Source of the DNA: a virus
Length of the DNA: 42,679 nucleotides
Strand: one strand, 5' to 3'
IMG/VR virus record: IMGVR_UViG_3300048592_000419
Span: 1 to 42,679 of that record
A program made the translations under genes and the position numbers. Below, piece after piece: positions 12,312 to 18,860 of this stretch (the stretch's first letter is position 1; every line of letters starts with the position of its first letter). The notes beneath the pieces were generated by a model that was not told the DNA's origin, ran no database searches, and saw nothing but the letters and a program-made list of their open reading frames with translations.

Positions 12312-12398
12312 GCGCCGCGACACTGTTACCGACGCGCCTGGAAATTTAGGTTTTCAGATTACGGCGCACATAGGTAACAGTATGCAGCGCCGTTTTTT
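12312..12398 (+). ncRNA. Pseudoknot/kissing RNA switch ending in a terminator
   Basis: The terminator stem is CGGCGC (12362-12367) with GCGCCG (12387-12392), followed by T6. Its 19-base loop holds GGTAACAGT (12373-12381), the perfect nine-base complement of ACTGTTACC (12322-12330), which is itself looped out by a CGCG/CGCG stem (12316-12319 with 12333-12336). CAGCGCCG occurs both at 12310-12317 and 12385-12392. CGGCGC can therefore pair either upstream or with its terminator partner, the layout of an antiterminator switch. The downstream gene starts at 12419. It resembles the element at 6424-6511 in plan but not in sequence. No known family was recognised. Confidence 0.7.
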
Positions 12399-12418
12399 AA
12401 ACTAATAAAAACTGAATA

Positions 12419-12649
12419 ATGATACCTATACCCGTCCAGCGCATAAAGGATGCTAAAAAGCCATGCTTGGCCACATGGGAGTTTGTAGAACAGGCCGCCA
12501 TGGAAAATTTATCTTTCTTAGTGGATAGCCCGCTAGATATGATAAGGCCGGATCGGCTAAAAAAAGCCCTGAAAAAACTTAGCGAATCTACAGGGTGCAA
12601 TTTTGAGCGTCTGCCTGACTTTACTTATCGCATCACTAATAAAAACTAG
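12419..12649 (+). CDS. Hypothetical protein, 76 aa
   Basis: The start has the early context AAAAACTGAATA and lies 21 bases after the structured terminator. The protein has a helical, mixed-charge body (MIPIPVQRIKDAKKPCLATW then DRLKKALKKLSESTGCNF). No domain was recognised. It is the last gene with an early-type start context before the tRNA-like element and the packaging genes. Confidence 0.65.
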   Translation: MIPIPVQRIKDAKKPCLATWEFVEQAAMENLSFLVDSPLDMIRPDRLKKALKKLSESTGCNFERLPDFTYRITNKN

Positions 12650-12681
12650 ATATGCCCTTCCACTGCGAAGGAGCGCCCGCG

Positions 12682-12764
12682 CCTGGCCGTGAACGAGTGG
12701 CCAAAGTTACCCCGCCTGAAACGGGGCGCATGATGCTGCGGCGGTTCGAATCCGCCCGCCAGGG
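12682..12764 (+). tRNA. tRNA-Ser(UGA)-like element with long variable arm
   Basis: The T arm is textbook: GGCGG-TTCGAAT-CCGCC (12740-12756). The anticodon stem CCCCG/CGGGG encloses CCTGAAA, giving anticodon UGA. A 12-14 base variable region that can form a short stem and a CGAGTGG D loop fit a class II serine tRNA. Deviations: C instead of the near-universal U33, a C-C mismatch at the base of the acceptor stem (CCTGGCC with CGCCAGG), G at position 8, a three-pair D stem and no encoded CCA. Flanking CCCGC (12676-12680) and GCGGG (12766-12770) extend the acceptor pairing. It may be functional, decayed, or a tRNA mimic. Confidence 0.6.
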
Positions 12765-12791
12765 AGCGGGAAGTTTGATAAATGAACAACC

Positions 12792-13847
12792 ATGCAGACT
12801 AAATTTCAAACAGAGATTAGGGCCATTCATAGGAGCGATATAAAAAACGCGCCTTATAACCCCCGTATACATGGTAAACACGCACAGCAAGCAGTAAAAG
12901 ACAACATTAAGCGCCACGGGCTTATGTCTACATTGACATGGAACGAAAGAACCGGAAATTTAGTAGGGGGCCATATGAGGCTAAAGCAACTTGATGCACT
13001 CGAATCAAAGACAAAAGGCGATTATACGCTAAGCGTGTCAGTTGTGAACTTATCCGACAAAGAAGAAAAAGAGCAAAACATTTTCCTCAACTCAACTAAA
13101 GTACAAGGAGAGTACGACGTCACGGCGCTTGCTGAATTAATGCAAGATTTAGACACCGTAGCCGCCGGGCTTGATTCAATAGACTTCGGGTCACCTGAAA
13201 TAGATTCAATGTTTGGTGATGTCGAAAAGCCAGAAAAAAAGACTGCCCGCGAATGGGTGCCGGATTTGATATTTGAAAGCAATAATTCGTTTGACATTCC
13301 AACTTTAAAGCTATCGCATTGCGCCAAACAAGTAGGCAATCCATTTGTACCATACGGGTATAATTCAAGGGACGCCAAAAACATAGGAACATACCATTTT
13401 TATGTGGATGATTACAGGTTTAATGCGATATGGGACAACCCCACAAAGATTATAAATTCCGGGTGTTCTGGAATTGTTGAACCTAATTTAAGTTTATTTG
13501 ACACTACGCCAATAGCATACGGAATCCATTTGATCTACAAAAAGAGATGGATAGCCAGATACCTGCAATCTTTCGGGATTGGCGTCTTTGTAGATTTGAA
13601 TGTTTCGTATAAGTTCAGCGAATACAACGTGCTGGGTGTTCCTGTCGGCTGGCATTCATTTGCTACCAGGGGATATAGCGACCGTATAGAGGGCCTGGAA
13701 AAAGAATTAGCATTAGCCAGGGCTATATCAAACGGAAGTGATAATTTTACGTTTATTGTGTATGGTGGAGGCAAAAAAGTAAAAGAGGTTGCAAACTCCG
13801 AGAATATCACGTACATTGAACAGGTAATGACAGACAAAAATAGGTAA
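12792..13847 (+). CDS. ParB-like N-terminal domain fused to DUF4417, 351 aa
   Basis: Residues about 10-75 match a ParB/Srx-type fold: IKNAPYNPRIHGKHAQQAVK, then IKRHGLMSTL and TGNLVGGHMRLKQLDALE, including the conserved GHxR. From about 165 the protein resembles DUF4417: FDTTPIAYGIHLIYKKRWIA, then FGIGVFVDLNVSYKF, GVPVGWHSFATRGYSDRIEG and a terminal TFIVYGGGKK. ParB folds bind or hydrolyse nucleotides and are common in phages beside methyltransferases and terminases; DUF4417 has no known function. The start follows AAATGAACAACC just after the tRNA-like element. It may act in DNA recognition for packaging, but this is inference. Confidence 0.75.
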   Translation: MQTKFQTEIRAIHRSDIKNAPYNPRIHGKHAQQAVKDNIKRHGLMSTLTWNERTGNLVGGHMRLKQLDALESKTKGDYTLSVSVVNLSDKEEKEQNIFLNSTKVQGEYDVTALAELMQDLDTVAAGLDSIDFGSPEIDSMFGDVEKPEKKTAREWVPDLIFESNNSFDIPTLKLSHCAKQVGNPFVPYGYNSRDAKNIGTYHFYVDDYRFNAIWDNPTKIINSGCSGIVEPNLSLFDTTPIAYGIHLIYKKRWIARYLQSFGIGVFVDLNVSYKFSEYNVLGVPVGWHSFATRGYSDRIEGLEKELALARAISNGSDNFTFIVYGGGKKVKEVANSENITYIEQVMTDKNR

Positions 13848-13849
13848 TT

Positions 13850-14488
13850 ATGCCAAAGACAATCGGGGGCACGCGCATTTCAAAACGAAATATTGATGTT
13901 ATCCCAGGCGGGATAGCTGTTTCAAATCTTGGTTCAATTCGAGATATAGAGAATACACAGTCCAGGTTAGCGGTTCAATCCGCAATCAGCAGGTTTCAAG
14001 CTGAATACGGCATAGCCACAAGGGATATACGAATAGGTGATTTAGACGGGGCGTATGGGGTTGCCTTTATTGGCGGCCCAAATGAGGGAAGGGTAGTATT
14101 AAATAGAAAGCTATTCAATAATTACGATGCGCTGATAAAATCCAAGCGGGCAGAATATCGCAGCGGGTTTAAAGTATCCACCAACGCGCCGGTCAAACAC
14201 ACGGTCATACACGAAATGGCGCACATCAAGTGGAACGACATGAAAAAAGGGGCTAAGTATGCAAAAGCCAGCGCCGAAATACGAAAGCTTTACAAAGAAT
14301 TTAGGCTAAAGGTTGTTACTAATATGAGAAGAAACCGCACAGCCAGAAAACAAAGCCCACTCGGAATGTACGCCACAACCAACATAAACGAGTTCTACGC
14401 GGAAGCCCTCACGGGTTCTATAATCGGCACTCGACAAAATAGATTTACGAGAGCAATTAAACGCATTACAAAAAAATACAATCTTTAA
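13850..14488 (+). CDS. HExxH zinc-metallopeptidase-like protein, 212 aa
   Basis: KHTVIHEMAHIKW at residues 117-128 contains the zinc-binding HEMAH. A downstream NINEFYAEAL near 180 could give the third ligand, as Glu. The N-terminal half has a mixed alpha/beta composition with GDLDGAYGVAFIGGPNEG. The C terminus is very basic (FTRAIKRITKKYNL). In many phages an HExxH domain of this kind is fused to a head-morphogenesis protein; here it stands alone before the small terminase gene. It could be a head maturation protease or an anti-host protein. The start is two bases after the preceding stop. Confidence 0.7.
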   Translation: MPKTIGGTRISKRNIDVIPGGIAVSNLGSIRDIENTQSRLAVQSAISRFQAEYGIATRDIRIGDLDGAYGVAFIGGPNEGRVVLNRKLFNNYDALIKSKRAEYRSGFKVSTNAPVKHTVIHEMAHIKWNDMKKGAKYAKASAEIRKLYKEFRLKVVTNMRRNRTARKQSPLGMYATTNINEFYAEALTGSIIGTRQNRFTRAIKRITKKYNL

Positions 14489-14500
14489 AACACTAATAAC

Positions 14501-14713
14501 ATGAAAAACGACGAAGCTAAAACAGAAACCATGTCAATGTTTCAAGACGTACCACCTGATGAATTTGACAAATTACTCACACTTGGCCAGGGGTTAATAA
14601 GCAACATCAAGCCAGGAATCGACAATGTATACACAGAATCAGAAAAACTTGCAATCGAAATTGCCTCCACATACAATTTGTTAAACGAAATTCCGGTTAA
14701 TGGCACGCCCTAA
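14501..14713 (+). CDS. Hypothetical acidic protein, 70 aa
   Basis: The start follows AAACACTAATAAC. The protein is acidic and helical (MKNDEAKTETMSMFQDVPPD, then LTLGQGLISNIKPGIDNVYT). Its end overlaps the small terminase start by 14 bases, so the two are likely to be translated together. No motif was recognised; an accessory packaging role is suggested only by position. Confidence 0.6.
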   Translation: MKNDEAKTETMSMFQDVPPDEFDKLLTLGQGLISNIKPGIDNVYTESEKLAIEIASTYNLLNEIPVNGTP

Positions 14714-15077
14714 GGCTGAAATAGATTGGGAAAAGGTAGATAGCTACCTGCGGGCACAGTGCGACGGCACTGCGATCGCTTCACTTTTCGGCATTCACCC
14801 GGACACGCTTTATAACGCCTGTGAGGCTGAACATAAAACGGGTTTTTCTGCCTATGCGGCTACAAAAAGAGGCGAAGGTAAAGAGTTGCTCCGCATGAAG
14901 ATGTATCAATCTGCAATGAAGGGCGACAAAACGATGCAAATATGGCTTTCTAAGCAGTATTTAGGGTTTAGCGACAAACAGGCCGTTGACCACACCACAG
15001 GCGGCGAAAAGTTCAACGGCTTTGACTTCCTCTCACCAATAGCCGCGCCGGATGACAGCGACAACCCAAGCACATAG
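14700..15077 (+). CDS. terS: Terminase small subunit, 125 aa
   Basis: This is the DNA-recognition subunit of the packaging motor. Residues 1-45 carry a helix-turn-helix (EIDWEKVDSYLRAQCDGTAI, then ASLFGIHPDTLYNACEAEHK). A helical stretch with LLRMKMYQSAMKGDKTMQIW and LSKQYLGFSDKQ follows, the block typical of phage small terminases. The C terminus (FDFLSPIAAPDDSDNP) overlaps the large-subunit start by 26 bases. It presumably recognises the packaging site, which has not been identified in this window. Confidence 0.85.
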   Translation: MARPKAEIDWEKVDSYLRAQCDGTAIASLFGIHPDTLYNACEAEHKTGFSAYAATKRGEGKELLRMKMYQSAMKGDKTMQIWLSKQYLGFSDKQAVDHTTGGEKFNGFDFLSPIAAPDDSDNPST

Positions 15078-16407
15078 GCCGCTGCCAAAGCAGGCCCAAG
15101 CGTACCGCTACCTGAAAGACGAAAAGACGCGCTTTGTAGGGTTTGGCGGCGGCGCGGGCGGCGGCAAATCTTGGCTGGGTTCTGAATGGTTGATGCTACT
15201 TTGTTATCACCTTCCCGATTCCCGTTGGTTTATCGCTCGTAACAATATGAAGGACACCCGCGAAAGCGTGGCGATCACTTGGGGCAAGGTAGCCAGGATG
15301 CACGGCTTTACGGATTACCGCCTTCATGACGGCGGGATAAGCGTAGGCACCACGCAGCCGGGCGTCCGGTCTGAAATTATCTTCTTAGACGCCACGTTCT
15401 ACCCATACAAAGACCCACTATTTGAGCGCTATGGCTCTAAAGAATTTACCGGCGGCTGGATAGAGGAGGCCGGGGAGGTGCATTTCGGGGCCTTCGATGT
15501 ACTTAAAAGCCGCATCGGCCGCCACAACAACGCCATATACGGCGTTTCGCCTAAAATGCTACTGACATTCAACCCCAAAAAAAACTGGCTGTATACGGAG
15601 TTCTATAAACCCTGGAAAGAAAACCGCCTACCCACCGACACCGCCTTCGTTCAATCACTTGTGACTGACAACCCACACCAAACACCGGAATACATACAAA
15701 GCCTGCAAAGCATCCGCAGTAAGGCGACGCGGGAGCGGCTGCTTTATGGAAATTGGGAGTATGACGATAGCCCCGACGCCCTGATTGATTACGACGCCAT
15801 ACTCGACGCATTCAACAATGATCACGTACAACCCGATCAGTCGCACAAGTACATCACCGCTGACATAGCGGCGCAAGGCAGCGACTTTTTCAGGGTGGGC
15901 GTGTGGTACGGCATGGTCTTAGTCGATCATTTGTCGATGGACAAAAGCGGGGGCGCTGAGGTAATAGAGGCTATCAACCGGATGCGCGTAAAACACGGCG
16001 TCAGGCCTGGCAATGTGGTGTACGACAGCGACGGCGTCGGCTCGTTTGTCGGCGGTAAAGGCGGGTTTATAGTGAATGCAAAGCCGTTCCTTAACGGTTC
16101 CTCTCCTGTTGGTGATGAGGACAGAGGGTTTCAAAATCTAAAAACACAGTGTTACTACTACTTAGCCGACCGTATCAATGCCGGGCAGGTGTATTTGAAA
16201 GCGATCACAGAACCGACGGCCCGCGACCAGGTAAGGGAAGAACTGGAACAGGTGAAAAGCTATGACAACGACAAAGACGGTAAACTAAAAATATTACCGA
16301 AAGACCATGTAAAAGCCAATATAGGCCGCTCGCCTGACTGGTCGGATATGCTTATGATGCGCATGTACTTTGAATTGCCCCACAAAAAACTACCCGGAAT
16401 GTTATAA
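15052..16407 (+). CDS. terL: Terminase large subunit, 451 aa
   Basis: This is the packaging ATPase and nuclease. The ATPase domain has Walker A GFGGGAGGGKSWLG at residues 30-43 and a Walker B block EFTGGWIEEAGEV near 134-146. The RNase H-like nuclease domain starts with YITADIAAQGSDFFRVGVW near 267, giving the first acidic residue. VYDSDGVGSF near 325 supplies the second, and SPDWSDMLMMRMYF near the end the third. Length and order match the family. The start overlaps the small subunit. It cuts concatemers and fills procapsids through the portal. Confidence 0.95.
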   Translation: MTATTQAHRPLPKQAQAYRYLKDEKTRFVGFGGGAGGGKSWLGSEWLMLLCYHLPDSRWFIARNNMKDTRESVAITWGKVARMHGFTDYRLHDGGISVGTTQPGVRSEIIFLDATFYPYKDPLFERYGSKEFTGGWIEEAGEVHFGAFDVLKSRIGRHNNAIYGVSPKMLLTFNPKKNWLYTEFYKPWKENRLPTDTAFVQSLVTDNPHQTPEYIQSLQSIRSKATRERLLYGNWEYDDSPDALIDYDAILDAFNNDHVQPDQSHKYITADIAAQGSDFFRVGVWYGMVLVDHLSMDKSGGAEVIEAINRMRVKHGVRPGNVVYDSDGVGSFVGGKGGFIVNAKPFLNGSSPVGDEDRGFQNLKTQCYYYLADRINAGQVYLKAITEPTARDQVREELEQVKSYDNDKDGKLKILPKDHVKANIGRSPDWSDMLMMRMYFELPHKKLPGML

Positions 16408-16425
16408 CCAAAAAAGTTACATACT

Positions 16426-16737
16426 ATGAAAAAAGCAATTTTACCAGGGCTATTAGCCCTCTTTACCTTGATAGCCGGGGGCGGCTGGTTTGCCACAGAG
16501 CAAAAAGCCCGTTTGGATTTTGAGGATTACGACGCGGAAATTGACAGCCTGCAAACTGTAATTGATTTGCGTACACAAGAACTTGCGAGTTGCAACCGAA
16601 AGCTATCGGCAAAAGAAAAGGGTATTCGGTTCAACTCCGAAACGCAAGAATACGAGCGCTTAGAATGGGTTACGCGACGGTTTACAGAGTTGACGCTAGG
16701 AGTAGGCGACACTATACTCATTCATCCGCCACACTAA
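16426..16737 (+). CDS. Membrane-anchored coiled-coil protein (spanin-like), 103 aa
   Basis: An N-terminal basic start and hydrophobic segment (AILPGLLALFTLIAGGGWF) is followed by a charged helical region with heptad-like spacing (FEDYDAEIDSLQTVIDLRTQ). That is the outline of an Rz-type inner-membrane spanin, but no partner lipoprotein is seen, so the role is uncertain. The start has the late-type context (GTTACATACT-ATG), the first of this class in the window. The end is followed by a possible hairpin terminator. Confidence 0.7.
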   Translation: MKKAILPGLLALFTLIAGGGWFATEQKARLDFEDYDAEIDSLQTVIDLRTQELASCNRKLSAKEKGIRFNSETQEYERLEWVTRRFTELTLGVGDTILIHPPH

Positions 16738-16744
16738 ATGCAAA

Positions 16745-16777
16745 AAGCCCGCCGGTAATCGCTAAACCAGCAGGCTT
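16745..16777. terminator. Possible bidirectional terminator hairpin
   Basis: AAGCC-C-GC (16745-16752) pairs with GC-A-GGCTT (16770-16777), seven pairs with one mismatch. It is flanked by five A on the left and TTATT on the right. It lies eight bases after the spanin-like gene and about 75 bases before the next promoter. The A and T tracts are short, so termination may be weak. Confidence 0.45.
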
Positions 16778-16837
16778 ATTAAACCCCAAAAAACCAAATG
16801 AGAAAACTATCCCTAAAACGACCTAAAAACGAATCGC

Positions 16838-16861
16838 TTTGCAAGTATACTAATATTTTTG
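16838..16861 (+). promoter_or_regulatory. Probable late promoter
   Basis: TATTTTTG at 16854-16861 matches the -7 box TAnnTTTG. TTTG at 16838-16841 lies 12 bases upstream, nearer than the usual -33. The leader to the next ATG (16894) would be about 25 bases. It lies in the 155-base gap between the spanin-like gene and the virion genes. Confidence 0.5.
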
Positions 16862-16893
16862 TACATTCGCAAAGGATTTAAACTAAACATACT

Positions 16894-16950
16894 ATGAAAA
16901 AAGGAAAGGGAGTAAAGAAACCTCGCCCGCGCATCCGCAAAAAGATGTAA
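16894..16950 (+). CDS. Highly basic 18-residue peptide
   Basis: The frame MKKGKGVKKPRPRIRKKM has ten Lys/Arg among 18 residues. It has the full late start context (AAACTAAACATACT-ATG), lies just downstream of a promoter, and ends three bases before the start of the 581-residue virion gene. It could be a leader peptide that couples or regulates translation, a DNA- or RNA-binding micropeptide, or a fragment. The context makes chance unlikely but does not exclude it. Confidence 0.55.
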   Translation: MKKGKGVKKPRPRIRKKM

Positions 16951-16953
16951 GCT

Positions 16954-18699
16954 ATGTTGACGGGGTACACCTTCTTTGTAGACGACGGCGTGACGGAAAC
17001 CGAAGTTTTCCCGCGTGTGAATACGCTCGTATTCAACGACACCCCTGACGATACAAATAAGTTTTACCGCAAAGTCTTACAAACCCGGATGATCTTTGCG
17101 GGCGATGACTACACACTACTCAAAGCAGAGGAGGACGCCGCAACGTGTTCGGTTTGGGACTTCATTATCAAATACCAGACCGCCGAAGTATTCCGGGGCT
17201 TCATTCGTTTCAATACCTCTTCTATCGCTGAAATTGACGTCAGCAATTGCCGCATAAATGTGAAGGTGCAAAGCTCCGACGACTATACGTGTTTCCTGCG
17301 GGCATGGGACGATGAAATCAATATCTTCATCGGAACAAGCACGAATGCCGTACTAACCCATTACGGCACTATCGAATGTGAAACATGTATTGATATAATT
17401 GCAGAGCCGTCATACCCTCTTTTATCTGTCCCATTTGCAGAGTGTTCACCGGCGCTTGATGATGCCGACGGATGGACAATAACCTCAAATGTGGCTGATA
17501 GTGTGTTTCCTGATGAAGTGGAACCACCACCGATCGGATTAACGACAATTTATTGCAGGCAATTCGTAGATGATGCAAGTCACGTGGCGGAGCCACCAGG
17601 GGACGGATGGATAAATGTCACGGGGGGATGGGCGCGGACGATTACTGCGACAATGGATTTAGCTACGTCTGCTCTGACGCCAAACGGCGCAAATGAGCTA
17701 ATCCAGGCGTTCTTTACGCCTGGATTAGACCTTACAGACGAGGACGCCCCTGTGATAAATACAATTGATAACGGGGTTCTGCTCAATGACATTTTAGAAA
17801 CATTTATCCCGTGCTCTCTAACTGTTGTCAGCGACTTTTTTAATATCAACCCGGACGCCACCGCCCCGGCAAATACACCCTACACATACGCTGACGAAAA
17901 CTTGCAAAATATAATAGTCTGGCAAAAGTCAGACGTGAAACGCCCCGGCGCATCGAATAACGCGACGAACGGCAAATGGAATTTCAAGTCGCTGTTAACA
18001 CAATTGCGCGTACTATTTAATGTGCGTTTTCGGGTAGTCGGTACGGATTTCCGCATCGAGCACGTAAGCTATTTTGAAGATGCGACAAGCAACGGCGAAG
18101 ATTTAGCAACCGATCACCCCGACCGCATATTAGGCAAACATAGTTACCAGATCGACGATGCCAAAGTTCCTAAATCAGAACGCTGGCAATTCATGGAGGC
18201 CGTCAGTGAGGCATTTACCGGAGAGCCTATAACCTATACTTGTTTTTCCGACGAAAGCAAGGCTGAGGATACTTTTGTAGCTGATCGGGTTAATTGCGAT
18301 ATACCGGAGTTGACAAACTCCCCCGACAGCTATCAGGATGACGGCTTCGTTTTTGGCGCTTGTCATGAGGACGGCGGCACTTATTACTTGATTACAAGCG
18401 AGAACCCGTTGGACTCTACGCTATACCTTAACGGCCCTCTCTGTATCCCTAACCTGTTAGCGAACCTACACACCTACGAGCGCCCGCTGATCAGCGGCAC
18501 GCTCAACGGCGCTCCGACCACGTTCGATAGCGCCATACGCCGCAAAAGACAAACGGCGCTCGTTATACCATTTGGGGCTGCTGATTATTTTGCCTGGAAC
18601 CCGGCAGACTTGGTGAATACGCAGATGGGTTGGGGGGAGGTGGATAACGCAAGCTGGAACGCTGCAACATGTCAACTCACTTTAAATGTGAATCATTGA
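16954..18699 (+). CDS. Large virion-associated protein, probably tail, 581 aa
   Basis: This is the first large late gene after the terminase. The protein is acidic, beta-rich and Cys-containing, with DVSNCRINVKVQSSDDYTCF near 96 and YGTIECETCIDI near 137. There is no signal peptide or membrane segment. The composition and size suggest a tail or baseplate component, but no family was recognised. The coding DNA holds a perfect 13-bp inverted repeat at 17698-17728. The start is three bases after the basic peptide; the stop overlaps the next start (TGATG). Confidence 0.7.
   Translation: MLTGYTFFVDDGVTETEVFPRVNTLVFNDTPDDTNKFYRKVLQTRMIFAGDDYTLLKAEEDAATCSVWDFIIKYQTAEVFRGFIRFNTSSIAEIDVSNCRINVKVQSSDDYTCFLRAWDDEINIFIGTSTNAVLTHYGTIECETCIDIIAEPSYPLLSVPFAECSPALDDADGWTITSNVADSVFPDEVEPPPIGLTTIYCRQFVDDASHVAEPPGDGWINVTGGWARTITATMDLATSALTPNGANELIQAFFTPGLDLTDEDAPVINTIDNGVLLNDILETFIPCSLTVVSDFFNINPDATAPANTPYTYADENLQNIIVWQKSDVKRPGASNNATNGKWNFKSLLTQLRVLFNVRFRVVGTDFRIEHVSYFEDATSNGEDLATDHPDRILGKHSYQIDDAKVPKSERWQFMEAVSEAFTGEPITYTCFSDESKAEDTFVADRVNCDIPELTNSPDSYQDDGFVFGACHEDGGTYYLITSENPLDSTLYLNGPLCIPNLLANLHTYERPLISGTLNGAPTTFDSAIRRKRQTALVIPFGAADYFAWNPADLVNTQMGWGEVDNASWNAATCQLTLNVNH
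17698..17728. repeat. Perfect 13-bp inverted repeat inside a coding region
   Basis: CTAATCCAGGCGT (17698-17710) is the exact complement of ACGCCTGGATTAG (17716-17728), with a TCTTT loop. It lies inside the 581-residue gene, is far longer than expected by chance, and lacks a T run. It encodes LIQAFFTPGLD without breaking the frame. Confidence 0.9.
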
Positions 18700-18860
18700 T
18701 GAAAAAGTACCTGACTGAATATAAAGACATTGACCGTCGCCGGTTCGCCGGGCCGATAATCTTAGCCGCAAGCTGGGAGGATGCCGAGGCGCTTTGTGAA
18801 TTAACCATGCCTCATGTTTATGTGGTTGGTGAACTTGTAGAAACGATAAGCAATGCATAA
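18699..18860 (+). CDS. Small hypothetical protein, 53 aa
   Basis: The ATG at 18699 shares a base with the upstream stop (TGATG), so translation is probably coupled; a longer in-frame start upstream is not needed. The protein begins with a charged stretch (MKKYLTEYKDIDRRRFAGPI) and contains ASWEDAEALCELTMPHVYVV, a pattern of a small alpha/beta fold. It overlaps the next start by eight bases. It may be a tail accessory protein; no family was recognised. Confidence 0.6.
   Translation: MKKYLTEYKDIDRRRFAGPIILAASWEDAEALCELTMPHVYVVGELVETISNA

Noticed and set aside
12652-12843. 63-codon frame across the tRNA-like element
   Set aside because: Its apparent AAAAACTAG start context is formed by the stop of the previous gene, and the codons cover tRNA-like structure.
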